Shown: positions 1-7,195 of the stretch, piece by piece
Numbering within the stretch: the first letter of the stretch is position 1
Layout: every line of letters starts with the position of its first letter
DNA from: JAUVIB01 sp964424545
GTDB lineage: Bacteria; Calditrichota; Calditrichia; Calditrichales; Calditrichaceae
DNA length: 17,747 nucleotides
NCBI GenBank assembly: GCA_964424545.1
Contig: CAYRJN010000071.1
Coordinates: forward strand, 1-17,747
Reading direction: 5' to 3'
The notes under the pieces: generated by a model
The model's database searches: none
Seen by the model: only the letters and a program-made list of their open reading frames with translations
Told to the model about the DNA's origin: nothing
Program-made: the position numbers and the translations under genes

Positions 1-611
1 CCTCCGCTAAGCGCCACTGCAATTTGACGATTATCGATCGTATGAATAAGTCGTGTAAAACTATTGTGGTAAAGTCGGGTACGATCTTCTCTTAAAAGAT
101 TATAGTTTTTATCGCATGTTTTTGACACATAAAAATTATAATACTCATTAACTTCAATATGGTTTCCCTTAATATATAAAAATGAAGCAGCTTGTGTTTG
201 ATATAATCCTTTTATTATCGTACTTTTACCGCTGACATAACCTGCAGAAAGTAGCTCGTCGGCGCTGACATCATCAATAGACTTAAGATCGGCTTTTTGC
301 TGTAGATAAAAAGGGTCGTCGGAAATCAGAATATTATTTCCGATTTTCGTATAAAATAAAGGGAAAAATAAAATTCGATCATTGCCCACAAGCGTGAAAT
401 CGTCCTGAATAATCAATACGGAAAATTGACCGTTTGCCTCTCGCAATGTTTTCTCAAAACTTTCTTTATCCTTAATGTTTTTAAAATAATTAATTAATTT
501 TTCGTTCCGATAAAGATTGTTTTCTTTGTCGAATAGGTATCCTTTTACGTGAATATTTTTAGAAGAATACCATTTATATGCATTATTTCTTTGCGGAATA
601 AATGAAACCAA
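1..611 (-). CDS. Asparagine-synthase-like protein, N-terminal part (cut by window edge)
   Basis: Translating the minus strand gives about 203 codons open to the window edge. The residues resemble the glutamine-amidotransferase-like N-domain of asparagine synthetase homologues found in surface-polysaccharide clusters: an early W-Y-x6-V-K-G-Y-x-F stretch, then NDRILFFPLFYT. The readable part ends in VALSGG, the beginning of the ATP-pyrophosphatase P-loop (SGGxDS) of the synthetase domain. The start is TTG at 609-611. An in-frame TAA lies directly before it, and an AAAGAAAGG Shine-Dalgarno-like stretch sits about 9 nt upstream, so no earlier start is possible. The residue after the start is Val and no Cys occurs near the N-terminus, so the usual glutaminase nucleophile (Cys2) is missing. 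The enzyme may use free ammonia, another amine donor, or another acceptor. Family assignment is fairly sure; the exact reaction is unknown. Confidence 0.72.
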   Translation of the reverse strand, partial: MVSFIPQRNNAYKWYSSKNIHVKGYLFDKENNLYRNEKLINYFKNIKDKESFEKTLREANGQFSVLIIQDDFTLVGNDRILFFPLFYTKIGNNILISDDPFYLQQKADLKSIDDVSADELLSAGYVSGKSTIIKGLYQTQAASFLYIKGNHIEVNEYYNFYVSKTCDKNYNLLREDRTRLYHNSFTRLIHTIDNRQIAVALSG

Positions 612-750
612 TTATAAAAACCTTTCTTTGAGATTAAATATTTATAATGGACACACTTTATTTAATCGTTATAAAGATTTTGTGAGTCGCATTGATAATA
701 ATTTAAAAATTTTCTTATCTATTTCAATTTTTAATGGGTAAAACAAATTT

Positions 751-2046
751 TTATATAAAATCCTTTTTTATGCCATATTTTTTTGCTATATGTAAAAAGT
801 AAAACATTAAAAACAAATTAAAGATAATGCCAACTGTTGAGAATAATATAATTGAATATAATCCATTATTAAAATATTTATGACCAATATATAAGGCCGA
901 AACGCGTCCTATCAATAATAAAAAATTATAAATAACCATAAATCTTTGCTTATTAAGAATAGTAATAATTGATGATATGGGAGAATTAATAAACGCTAAG
1001 AACAGCCATGGGATAAGCGCTTGGATATAGTATCCCGTATCTTTCCATTGTTCGCCTAAAAATAGGATTGAAAATTTTGGAGCTAAGATAAAAATAAGAG
1101 AGTAAGGAATTATTGCAATTAGAAAAAGTTTTATATAGGTATTTTTAATATGCGCAAAAAAATTGCTATTGTTATTAAACTTTTCTGTTGCGGTTTGATA
1201 GAAAACCTTGGCAATTGATTGATTAACCATGCCAAAAGGAATGCTGATGATTCGATCAGCCATCCCATAAAGTCCCGCACTGGCCGATCCAAATAATGAG
1301 GAGAGGAGAATAACCGGCATTTGAACGGATGTTTTGTTGGTTAGTGAAATTATAGTGTTAAATATCGGTAAATCTTTATAATGTTTTGCCAAGAGAATTA
1401 TTCGATTAATATTTATTATTTTGGAATACTTTTTAGTGGATATGATTATTTTAATCAATAGAAACAATGATGCGATAAATTGTCCGCTGATAATTCCAAT
1501 AAATAATCCGCTATTAGTAAAGCCACCATATCCTGTACTAATTTGAATACCCGAATTGGTGATTGATTTGAATATATTGGCTTTTGAGATAGTTGAGTAC
1601 TGTTTTAGTCTATTATTCCATGAATTAAAAGTTTGGAATAGTCCCATTAGAAAAACGCTTAACGGAATAAAATATAACCAGTTACCTATTTGTTTTTTGC
1701 CTAATATATCGTTTATATAGTTAAAAAAAACTATAATAAATAATAAAATAAGCAGACTAATGACAAAGACGATCGCAACATTTAGTATTAATACATTTAT
1801 GGCGTCTTCGTCATCTTTTGGAAGAACAATAGCAAGATCGTATTGCAAAGTAGATATTATAGATAAAATTGAAACAATTGCAATATAGACAAAAAAGATT
1901 CCGAAAATTTCTTTACTGTAAATGCGTGATAATAACGGCATAGATGCAAACATTATTAACTGCGCTAACAGGTAACCACCGAATAAGGTTAAAATATTTT
2001 TTATGGATTGGTTTTTGATTAATTTATTTAAATATTTTTTTACCAT
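751..2046 (-). CDS. Polysaccharide/O-unit flippase (Wzx/MATE-type membrane protein)
   Basis: This 431-aa protein is very hydrophobic, with roughly a dozen membrane-spanning segments, and is rich in Ile, Leu and Phe. The N-terminal pattern is typical of polysaccharide-biosynthesis proteins of the MOP superfamily: a first helix at about residues 18-38, then PLLSRIYSKEIFG, and an LQYDLAIVLPKDDEDA loop after the second helix. Such proteins flip undecaprenyl-linked oligosaccharide repeat units across the inner membrane for O-antigen or capsule assembly. The length is usual for the family. The start ATG is at 2044-2046 with no clear Shine-Dalgarno sequence. The gene is markedly AT-rich: one line counted at 1441-1500 has 16 G/C in 60, against 33 in 60 at 8341-8400 in hslU. 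That is common for transferred surface-polysaccharide loci. The sugar substrate cannot be told from sequence. Confidence 0.85.
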   Translation of the reverse strand: MVKKYLNKLIKNQSIKNILTLFGGYLLAQLIMFASMPLLSRIYSKEIFGIFFVYIAIVSILSIISTLQYDLAIVLPKDDEDAINVLILNVAIVFVISLLILLFIIVFFNYINDILGKKQIGNWLYFIPLSVFLMGLFQTFNSWNNRLKQYSTISKANIFKSITNSGIQISTGYGGFTNSGLFIGIISGQFIASLFLLIKIIISTKKYSKIININRIILLAKHYKDLPIFNTIISLTNKTSVQMPVILLSSLFGSASAGLYGMADRIISIPFGMVNQSIAKVFYQTATEKFNNNSNFFAHIKNTYIKLFLIAIIPYSLIFILAPKFSILFLGEQWKDTGYYIQALIPWLFLAFINSPISSIITILNKQRFMVIYNFLLLIGRVSALYIGHKYFNNGLYSIILFSTVGIIFNLFLMFYFLHIAKKYGIKKDFI

Positions 2047-2141
2047 TTGTTTTTTGTACCGTCGGCAATGCTACATTTTGTTATATGGTATCTTAAAAAA
2101 ATTGCTTATTTCAGATAGTTTTAAAATTATTTTTGTAATTT

Positions 2142-2193
2142 TGTCATTTTCCTGATCCGTCGGGATGTTTCACGAGCAAAGTCGAGAAATCTT
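2142..2193 (+). repeat. TGTCATT...AATCT-type dispersed repeat copy
   Basis: The segment begins TGTCATTTT and ends GAGAAATCT, with a CCTGATCCGTCGGGA core (short inverted arms) and ACGAGCAAAGTCGAG before the tail. The same head and tail recur at 11146-11171, 11194-11225 and 11269-11296. This is a short, non-coding, REP-like module. The relationship is read by eye from the shared ends, not from an alignment score. Confidence 0.5.
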
Positions 2194-2227
2194 AAAAACA
2201 AAATCAGGCTTAAATTGTCCACTTTAA

Positions 2228-2294
2228 GGAGATATTATAGCCTTCACTCCACCCCGATGCCTGCTTAGGCGCAGGGGGCCAGTCGAAATAACAC
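2228..2294 (-). repeat. Inverted repeat copy with GC-rich hairpin
   Basis: Read on the minus strand, the segment begins GTGTTATTTCGACTGG and runs to a GGAGTGAAGG...ATATCT tail, the same style of head and tail as the copy at 2142-2193 but in opposite orientation. Its centre folds: CCCC...GGGG outer arms with CCTGC/GCAGG inside, around 2252-2278. Two neighbouring opposite copies could form a larger cruciform or a bidirectional transcription stop. Confidence 0.45.
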
Positions 2295-2340
2295 TTAAGC
2301 CGAATATTCCGTTATTTTATGTATTTCCACCCGAACAGTA

Positions 2341-2381
2341 GAAAAAAACAATAATTTTTTACGAAATATTTTTTAATTGTT
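2341..2381 (-). terminator. Weak AT-rich terminator candidate after the glycosyltransferase
   Basis: On the minus strand, arms AACAAT (2376-2381) and ATTGTT (2347-2352) flank an AT-rich loop and run into seven Ts (plus-strand A-run at 2342-2348). It lies about 30 nt after the glycosyltransferase stop. The stem is only six AT-rich pairs, so the call is tentative. Confidence 0.3.
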
Positions 2382-2411
2382 CGATTATATGGAAAATTTC
2401 TAATCTTTTCA

Positions 2412-2430
2412 AATCACTTTGCGAAGCTAT
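2412..2430 (-). repeat. 19-bp exact repeat covering the glycosyltransferase stop codon
   Basis: The minus-strand sequence ATAGCTTCGCAAAGTGATT here is identical to plus-strand 11096-11114. With one mismatch the match extends to about 25 nt. This copy encodes the last residues and the TGA stop of the glycosyltransferase. A 19-nt exact match is not expected by chance in a window this size. Confidence 0.6.
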
Positions 2431-3553
2431 GTTCTTCATACATTTTAAAAATTTTTTTCAGTTTTGGTGATTCATTTTGCCAATTTAATTCATTGGCGGC
2501 CATAAAGGCATTTTTTTGCCAAATCGGATAATTTATTTTGTCGCTTAACATTTCCCGAACGGCCTTGGCAATCGTTTCAGGCGTATCGGGGTTAATCGTT
2601 TTTCCCACCTTATATCGTTCCATATAAGCTTTCTGCGTAATAATATTACTGGCCAAAATCGGAAGCCCAGCCGATAGATATTCAAAAAATTTATTGGGCA
2701 ATGCGAATTGTCTATTCAAACAATCGGCCTCGATCAAAGACAATCCGAGATCATAGTGACTGAGCGCAGGAATAACCTGATGGTTAGGAAGTAGCGCTTT
2801 AAACGTAACGCTGTCGTTTAATCCCAATTCTGCCGTGAGTTGAACGAGCTCCTTTTTTAAAATACCGTTGCCGATAATGACCAATTTAATATTTTTGTCG
2901 TTGATTAGAGAAAATGCGCGGATAATGTTATGTAAAGAGCGCCCCGGAAGCAGGTAACCTGAGAAAACAACGCTTTTAACGGAGTCTTCATAGATTTCTT
3001 TTTTATTGAAACTTGGTAGGTCAACTTTGTGGGGAAGATTACGGATGACGTAAACGTCTTTCAATTCAGGATAATCTTTCACATATTGCTCGGCGATCGG
3101 TTCGGAAACGGTGATCAGCGCGTCGCTTAATTTTACGGCTATTTTTTCGACAAAACGCCAAATTTCCCGTTTCGCCGAGCGTCCGTTGAAAGTTGTATGT
3201 CCCATAAAATATTCATGTGCGTCATAAATGATGGGACGTCTTTTAACGAGTTTGATCGGTATTACGGCTGGGAAAACCCATAAGCCGCGGCAAAACAAAA
3301 TGTCAAAATCCTTGCGAATCAGCAAAAGAAACAGATGAAAATTAAACTCTAAAAACCGTAAAATCCCTTTTTTGTACTTTTGTACGATATACTGAATTTT
3401 ATCAATTTCCATGTTGGGCGGCGGCGTAATCCCTGCTGTCTTAACGGTTATTACTTCAGGAGAAAAGCCGATTTCAACAGCCGTATTTATTTGATTGATC
3501 ATACGACGGGACGCGCTGGCCGGATCAATACTTACAAAAAGGATCTTTTTCAT
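2414..3553 (-). CDS. Glycosyltransferase, GT4-like (GT-B fold)
   Basis: This 379-aa protein probably transfers a sugar from an activated nucleotide donor to a growing glycan at the cytoplasmic membrane face. The N-terminal Rossmann-like half starts MKKILFVSID and holds YDAHEYF (about 110-116), a motif common in GT4-type enzymes. The C-terminal half carries VFSGYLLPGRSL (about 196-207), VIIGNG (225-230) and NKFFEYLSAGLPILAS (287-302), the donor-binding region. There is no signal peptide; a hydrophobic stretch near 70-80 may help membrane association. The ATG at 3551-3553 overlaps the TAA of the upstream deacetylase-like gene by one base, so translation is coupled. The last codons (HSFAK, stop) lie in a 19-bp sequence repeated elsewhere in the window, so the C-terminus may have been reshaped by a repeat. 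Donor and acceptor are unknown. Confidence 0.88.
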   Translation of the reverse strand: MKKILFVSIDPASASRRMINQINTAVEIGFSPEVITVKTAGITPPPNMEIDKIQYIVQKYKKGILRFLEFNFHLFLLLIRKDFDILFCRGLWVFPAVIPIKLVKRRPIIYDAHEYFMGHTTFNGRSAKREIWRFVEKIAVKLSDALITVSEPIAEQYVKDYPELKDVYVIRNLPHKVDLPSFNKKEIYEDSVKSVVFSGYLLPGRSLHNIIRAFSLINDKNIKLVIIGNGILKKELVQLTAELGLNDSVTFKALLPNHQVIPALSHYDLGLSLIEADCLNRQFALPNKFFEYLSAGLPILASNIITQKAYMERYKVGKTINPDTPETIAKAVREMLSDKINYPIWQKNAFMAANELNWQNESPKLKKIFKMYEEHSFAK

Positions 3554-5139
3554 TAATAATAAATATCCAATTCAATTTTTTTCAGTCCGTTTCCGTTATT
3601 AACAGTAAGTATGTCATCGTTTCGTATGAGGGAAACGTTATCGCTCGTCTCAATTATAACACTTTTGTCTGCGCTAAACAGTTTAAGGGAAAATCTGTCT
3701 AACCGCTCGGGAATATTAAATATAACGGTCAATTTATTATTCGCTGTTTTTATATGAGCGATAGTCACAGCTATCCTTTGTTGTCGCCAAAATAAATGCT
3801 CTTTTAGCGTGGCGATAAAGATATTATGTTGTTTTATTTCGGTAATAATGCGCAGCCAAAGATCATATAATTTGCAACCGTCATAAAAATTATTTGTATG
3901 CCAGAGGATGGTTAATAAACCGTGATAGCTTTTAATCGTATTAATAATTTGGGGGATACTTTCGGGCTCTTCCGCGATACTGGCTTCAAAAAAGGTCGTG
4001 GGAAATTCGACAACTGTTAATGGACGGTTGTTTCGATGGTCAAATGTGGTAAAAGGATGCGTTGTCCCCGCTCTAAAACCGCTTTGACGGCGATAGGTTA
4101 ATCCGGCGTCGTAAGCGAGGCCCATAGCTTCGTCTTGACGCCAAATTTGCGGATATAAACAGCGTAAATAGTGATGGCGCATTCCGTAAATAGGACTATT
4201 TGATACTTTTTGTAAGCGTTTTAATTCCTTATGATATCGATTCGGTCGTTCGAATGCATAGCGGCTGGGGTGCCAGGCTATTTCATGTCCCAGTCCTTTT
4301 AAGCGTTTTAATATCGCTTTGATTTTTTTATTGTTAAGTCGATAACGAAAATGACGCCCTTCCCTATAACGGGCAATAAAAAAAAAGACGCCTTTCCAAT
4401 TATTTTGTTCGTAAAATTCCAATAGCTTGTTGAATCCCCAAATTTCTTCGTCGTTTTTGTCCATTGCTTGAGGAGACGGCGATTTGGATAGTTTTAAACG
4501 ATAACGCAACGATAAGATTAATTTTTTCAGAGGGTGATAAGCGCGAATAATATCAACGTCATGCGTTAGCGCCGCTCCGAACACTTGCCCCTTCGGATAA
4601 GCGCATTTCTTGAAAAATATTGATGAGGCGGATAGCATTTGTTCCCGTAATATTTGGTCGAAAAAACTTAGAATCACATCCACTATAGGGATTTTAAAGC
4701 GTCCGTATCGATATAAAACGGCATTTTTTATATTGTCGTCAATTTGATCGGGATGTTCGAAGGATAATTCTTCAATGCGGGCGAGATGATAATAAACATT
4801 AGCAAGAATATCAAAAAAGATTTCGCCTTTGTCCTGTTTGGCGCTATTATCGATAACGGCGATTAGGGGAACGGACGCTCCGTTAACCTTAATTTCCTGC
4901 CATAAAGGCTCCATGTCGCCCAGCGTTTCCAAATCCGCAATCTTCGGTAGGAAAAGCGTATTGCCGTTAACATATTTTTTCCCGATTAACGGCGCGAATT
5001 CCAAAATCAATTCATTATGCCGTGTGTTTTCGTTCGGCGCTATCCATTCAAAAAAATAACCGAGCGTATTAAGCATAAATTCTATTACATATTTTTCCCG
5101 TATGCCGATATATCTGTTTTTACGGATATAAACAATCAT
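3553..5139 (-). CDS. Polysaccharide deacetylase-like protein (NodB-type fold) with extra N-domain
   Basis: This 528-aa protein has three regions. Residues 1-170 form an N-terminal domain often found joined to this deacetylase group. Residues 185-450 form a NodB-like barrel. Residues 455-528 look beta-rich. Deacetylase hallmarks are visible: THDVD at 192-196 (metal and catalytic Asp), GHEIAWHPS at 284-292 (metal His), RHHYLR at 321-326 and LWHTNNF at 412-418 (late catalytic His). Such proteins remove N- or O-acetyl groups from glycans and are frequent in exopolysaccharide loci; the substrate here is unknown. There is no clear signal peptide, so it may act in the cytoplasm on lipid-linked precursors. 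The ATG at 5137-5139 overlaps the TGA of the FemAB-like gene by 4 nt, and the stop overlaps the next start, placing it firmly in one operon. Confidence 0.82.
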   Translation of the reverse strand: MIVYIRKNRYIGIREKYVIEFMLNTLGYFFEWIAPNENTRHNELILEFAPLIGKKYVNGNTLFLPKIADLETLGDMEPLWQEIKVNGASVPLIAVIDNSAKQDKGEIFFDILANVYYHLARIEELSFEHPDQIDDNIKNAVLYRYGRFKIPIVDVILSFFDQILREQMLSASSIFFKKCAYPKGQVFGAALTHDVDIIRAYHPLKKLILSLRYRLKLSKSPSPQAMDKNDEEIWGFNKLLEFYEQNNWKGVFFFIARYREGRHFRYRLNNKKIKAILKRLKGLGHEIAWHPSRYAFERPNRYHKELKRLQKVSNSPIYGMRHHYLRCLYPQIWRQDEAMGLAYDAGLTYRRQSGFRAGTTHPFTTFDHRNNRPLTVVEFPTTFFEASIAEEPESIPQIINTIKSYHGLLTILWHTNNFYDGCKLYDLWLRIITEIKQHNIFIATLKEHLFWRQQRIAVTIAHIKTANNKLTVIFNIPERLDRFSLKLFSADKSVIIETSDNVSLIRNDDILTVNNGNGLKKIELDIYY

Positions 5140-6161
5140 TTGATATACCGCTTAATTTTTCTTGATAAAAGATTTTGGCTGATTTTGATATGATGCAAAA
5201 GTTTAATAAGGGGCGATTTATAGTAGGTAACACGATAAAATGTCTCTAATGTGCCGCCGAAGCTGCGTTTAAATTGTTCGAATTGACGTGTATTTGCCCC
5301 GAGAAAATCAAAAGTTTTACCGCGATATTCGGGAAGAATCAGCACGGAAGCGTGTAAATATTGGCTATATTGCGTGCCTCTGTGTTTTGCATTTATACCG
5401 GAAAACAACGCATAAAGATTTTTTTCGTCTTCCAAAACAACTAAACCGGCGAGATTTTCGTCTCCATTTGTTAAATAGTAGATGCGGCCTATGCTTCGCT
5501 TTATGATCTCCTTTAAAAATAAATTGATTTGCGCAGAAGACACCGGCGGCGTTGTGCTATGGTAGCTATAGCTATCCATAATAAAATCGGTCATATCTCC
5601 GATATAATCGGAAGATACAACGTTAAGGCCTTGCCGTTTGGAAAGATTTATTTTGCGCCGCAAAGATTGATTGAAACGCGCTAAAATCGCTTCCTCGGAA
5701 GATAACTTGATACGATACGTAAAGGCCGGATTAATATTCCATCCTTTCCATTTAAAGATGCGTACATCTTTGCTTGCGCCGGCCAGCGGAATATCGATAA
5801 AGGCATATTGGGCGCATAGGTAATCAATTAATTGTTCCGATTTTGCCTGAATTTCCGCATTAACGGAAGATTCTTTTTTATCGGGCGTAATGGAGTGTAA
5901 AATGCCCTGATAATAAGTTAATGGAGCGTTGGTGATCGATGATATGACACTTTCATTAGGCCAATATAATATACCGCTGACCATGGTATTATTTTTAAAG
6001 AGCGCCGTGATTTTATAGGGACGATTAAATACAATTTTTATGATTTGCGCCCAGTTTGTTTTATGAAAAATAGCGCCGCATCGGCTGCGGCGGACAAAAT
6101 CATCCCATGAAGAACGCTCCGTCTCTTCGAGTTCACGAATACTATAATGAGAATTTTTCAA
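5136..6161 (-). CDS. FemAB/GNAT-like acyltransferase
   Basis: This 341-aa protein has the duplicated GNAT fold typical of FemAB-like enzymes. The signature near the end of the second domain, FKRSFGGTLETFYRV (297-311), matches the FKxxFGG pattern of this family. ARFNQSLRRKINLSKRQGL (161-179) is the usual basic helix that starts the second GNAT domain. FemAB proteins add amino acids from aminoacyl-tRNA to peptidoglycan precursors, but many distant members sit in exopolysaccharide operons and aminoacylate or acylate glycans. That role fits the next genes (deacetylase-like, glycosyltransferase). The start is TTG at 6159-6161, 19 nt after the argF stop, with only a weak upstream GGGT; the next in-frame Met is about 60 codons in, too far to keep the first domain. 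The gene overlaps its downstream partner by 4 nt. Confidence 0.78.
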   Translation of the reverse strand: MKNSHYSIRELEETERSSWDDFVRRSRCGAIFHKTNWAQIIKIVFNRPYKITALFKNNTMVSGILYWPNESVISSITNAPLTYYQGILHSITPDKKESSVNAEIQAKSEQLIDYLCAQYAFIDIPLAGASKDVRIFKWKGWNINPAFTYRIKLSSEEAILARFNQSLRRKINLSKRQGLNVVSSDYIGDMTDFIMDSYSYHSTTPPVSSAQINLFLKEIIKRSIGRIYYLTNGDENLAGLVVLEDEKNLYALFSGINAKHRGTQYSQYLHASVLILPEYRGKTFDFLGANTRQFEQFKRSFGGTLETFYRVTYYKSPLIKLLHHIKISQNLLSRKIKRYIK

Positions 6162-6180
6162 CAGGTGACCCGATTTAAAT

Positions 6181-7098
6181 TTATTTTCCGTTAAGCAGTT
6201 TAACGATTACCGCTTTTTGCACGTGCATTCTGTTTTCAGCCTCGTCAAAGACAATGGATTGCGGGCTGTCTATTACATCATCCGTGATCTCATCGCCGCG
6301 GTGGGCGGGCAAACAGTGCATTACCAATGCGTCTTTGCGAGCATGAGACATTAGTTGGCTATTAAGTTGATAGGGCATAAATACTTTACGGCGTTCGGCG
6401 GCTTCTTCTTCTTGTCCCATACTAGCCCAAACATCCGTATAAACCACATCGGCGTTTTTAACGGAGGCAATGGGGTCGGATAGAATTTCGATTTTACTGA
6501 TGCCGGCATTATTTGCATAATCCAATGTTTTCTTGTCGGGTTCATAACCGGACGGAGAACAGATGACGAGATTCATAGCCAATTTGGCCGCAAGGTTCAA
6601 CCACGAATTGGCGATATTATTACCGTCTCCGATATACGTTATGCGCAGATCGTCCAAATTGCCGCGGTGTTCTTTTACCGTATAGATATCAGCCATTATT
6701 TGGCAGGGGTGATTATAGTCGGTTAAGCCGTTAATAACCGGAACCGTGGCGTATTCCGCCAATTCCAGCATATGTTCATGGGCAAAAAGTCTGGCCATAA
6801 TAATGTCGTTATAGCGGGAAATTACGCGGGCGATGTCTTTAACCGCTTCGCGTTTTCCGATACCGATATCGTTGGGAGAAAGATAGAGCGCGTAACCGCC
6901 AAGTTGATACATACCCGTTTCAAATGAGATACGCGTACGTGCCGATGGTTTGGCAAAAATCATAGACATGGTTTTGCCGCGGCAAACCATGTGGTCCTCA
7001 CCGGCTTTTACCTTGGCTTTCAGATGAGCCGTTATGTCGAAAATTTCTTCGAGTTCTTCTCTGTCATAATCTGCGATCGATATAAAATCTTTGTTCAT
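6181..7098 (-). CDS. argF: Ornithine carbamoyltransferase
   Basis: This 305-aa enzyme makes citrulline from ornithine and carbamoyl phosphate, the sixth step of arginine synthesis; a catabolic role would be possible with other genes that are not seen here. The carbamoyl-phosphate loop is SARTR at 52-56 (STRTR in many family members). HPCQ lies at 130-133 and the ornithine-specific DVWASMG loop at 222-228, which separates it from aspartate carbamoyltransferase. The catalytic HCLPAHRG is at 261-268. The length is normal. A strong GGAGG ribosome site precedes the ATG. It sits 97 nt after hslU and 19 nt before the FemAB-like gene. No other arginine gene is in the window, and no ARG-box-like operator was recognised. 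Confidence 0.95.
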   Translation of the reverse strand: MNKDFISIADYDREELEEIFDITAHLKAKVKAGEDHMVCRGKTMSMIFAKPSARTRISFETGMYQLGGYALYLSPNDIGIGKREAVKDIARVISRYNDIIMARLFAHEHMLELAEYATVPVINGLTDYNHPCQIMADIYTVKEHRGNLDDLRITYIGDGNNIANSWLNLAAKLAMNLVICSPSGYEPDKKTLDYANNAGISKIEILSDPIASVKNADVVYTDVWASMGQEEEAAERRKVFMPYQLNSQLMSHARKDALVMHCLPAHRGDEITDDVIDSPQSIVFDEAENRMHVQKAVIVKLLNGK

Positions 7099-7195
7099 TG
7101 CGTCCTCCGGAAAAATAGAAAATAGCGTATAATAAAAATTTCAAAATTAATATTTTATTTTCGCTTTCATTTAAACAATGTATCTAAAGAGTCGG

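Larger units (their letters stand above)
2047..2413. other. Intergenic spacer between flippase and glycosyltransferase, repeat-bearing
   Basis: No credible coding frame is seen in these 367 bases. The spacer holds two TGTCATT-type repeat copies in opposite orientations (2142-2193 and 2228-2294). It also has an AT-rich hairpin next to a poly-A run (a possible terminator for the minus-strand glycosyltransferase) and presumably the promoter of the flippase. It marks the change from moderate G+C housekeeping genes to the AT-rich cluster. Confidence 0.6.

Noticed and set aside
2204..2222. Short AAATCAGGCTT match with the minus strand near 10795-10806, considered as an insertion-sequence end
   Set aside because: Eleven bases are too few in this window; matches of this length arise by chance, and no target duplication or transposase remnant is visible.
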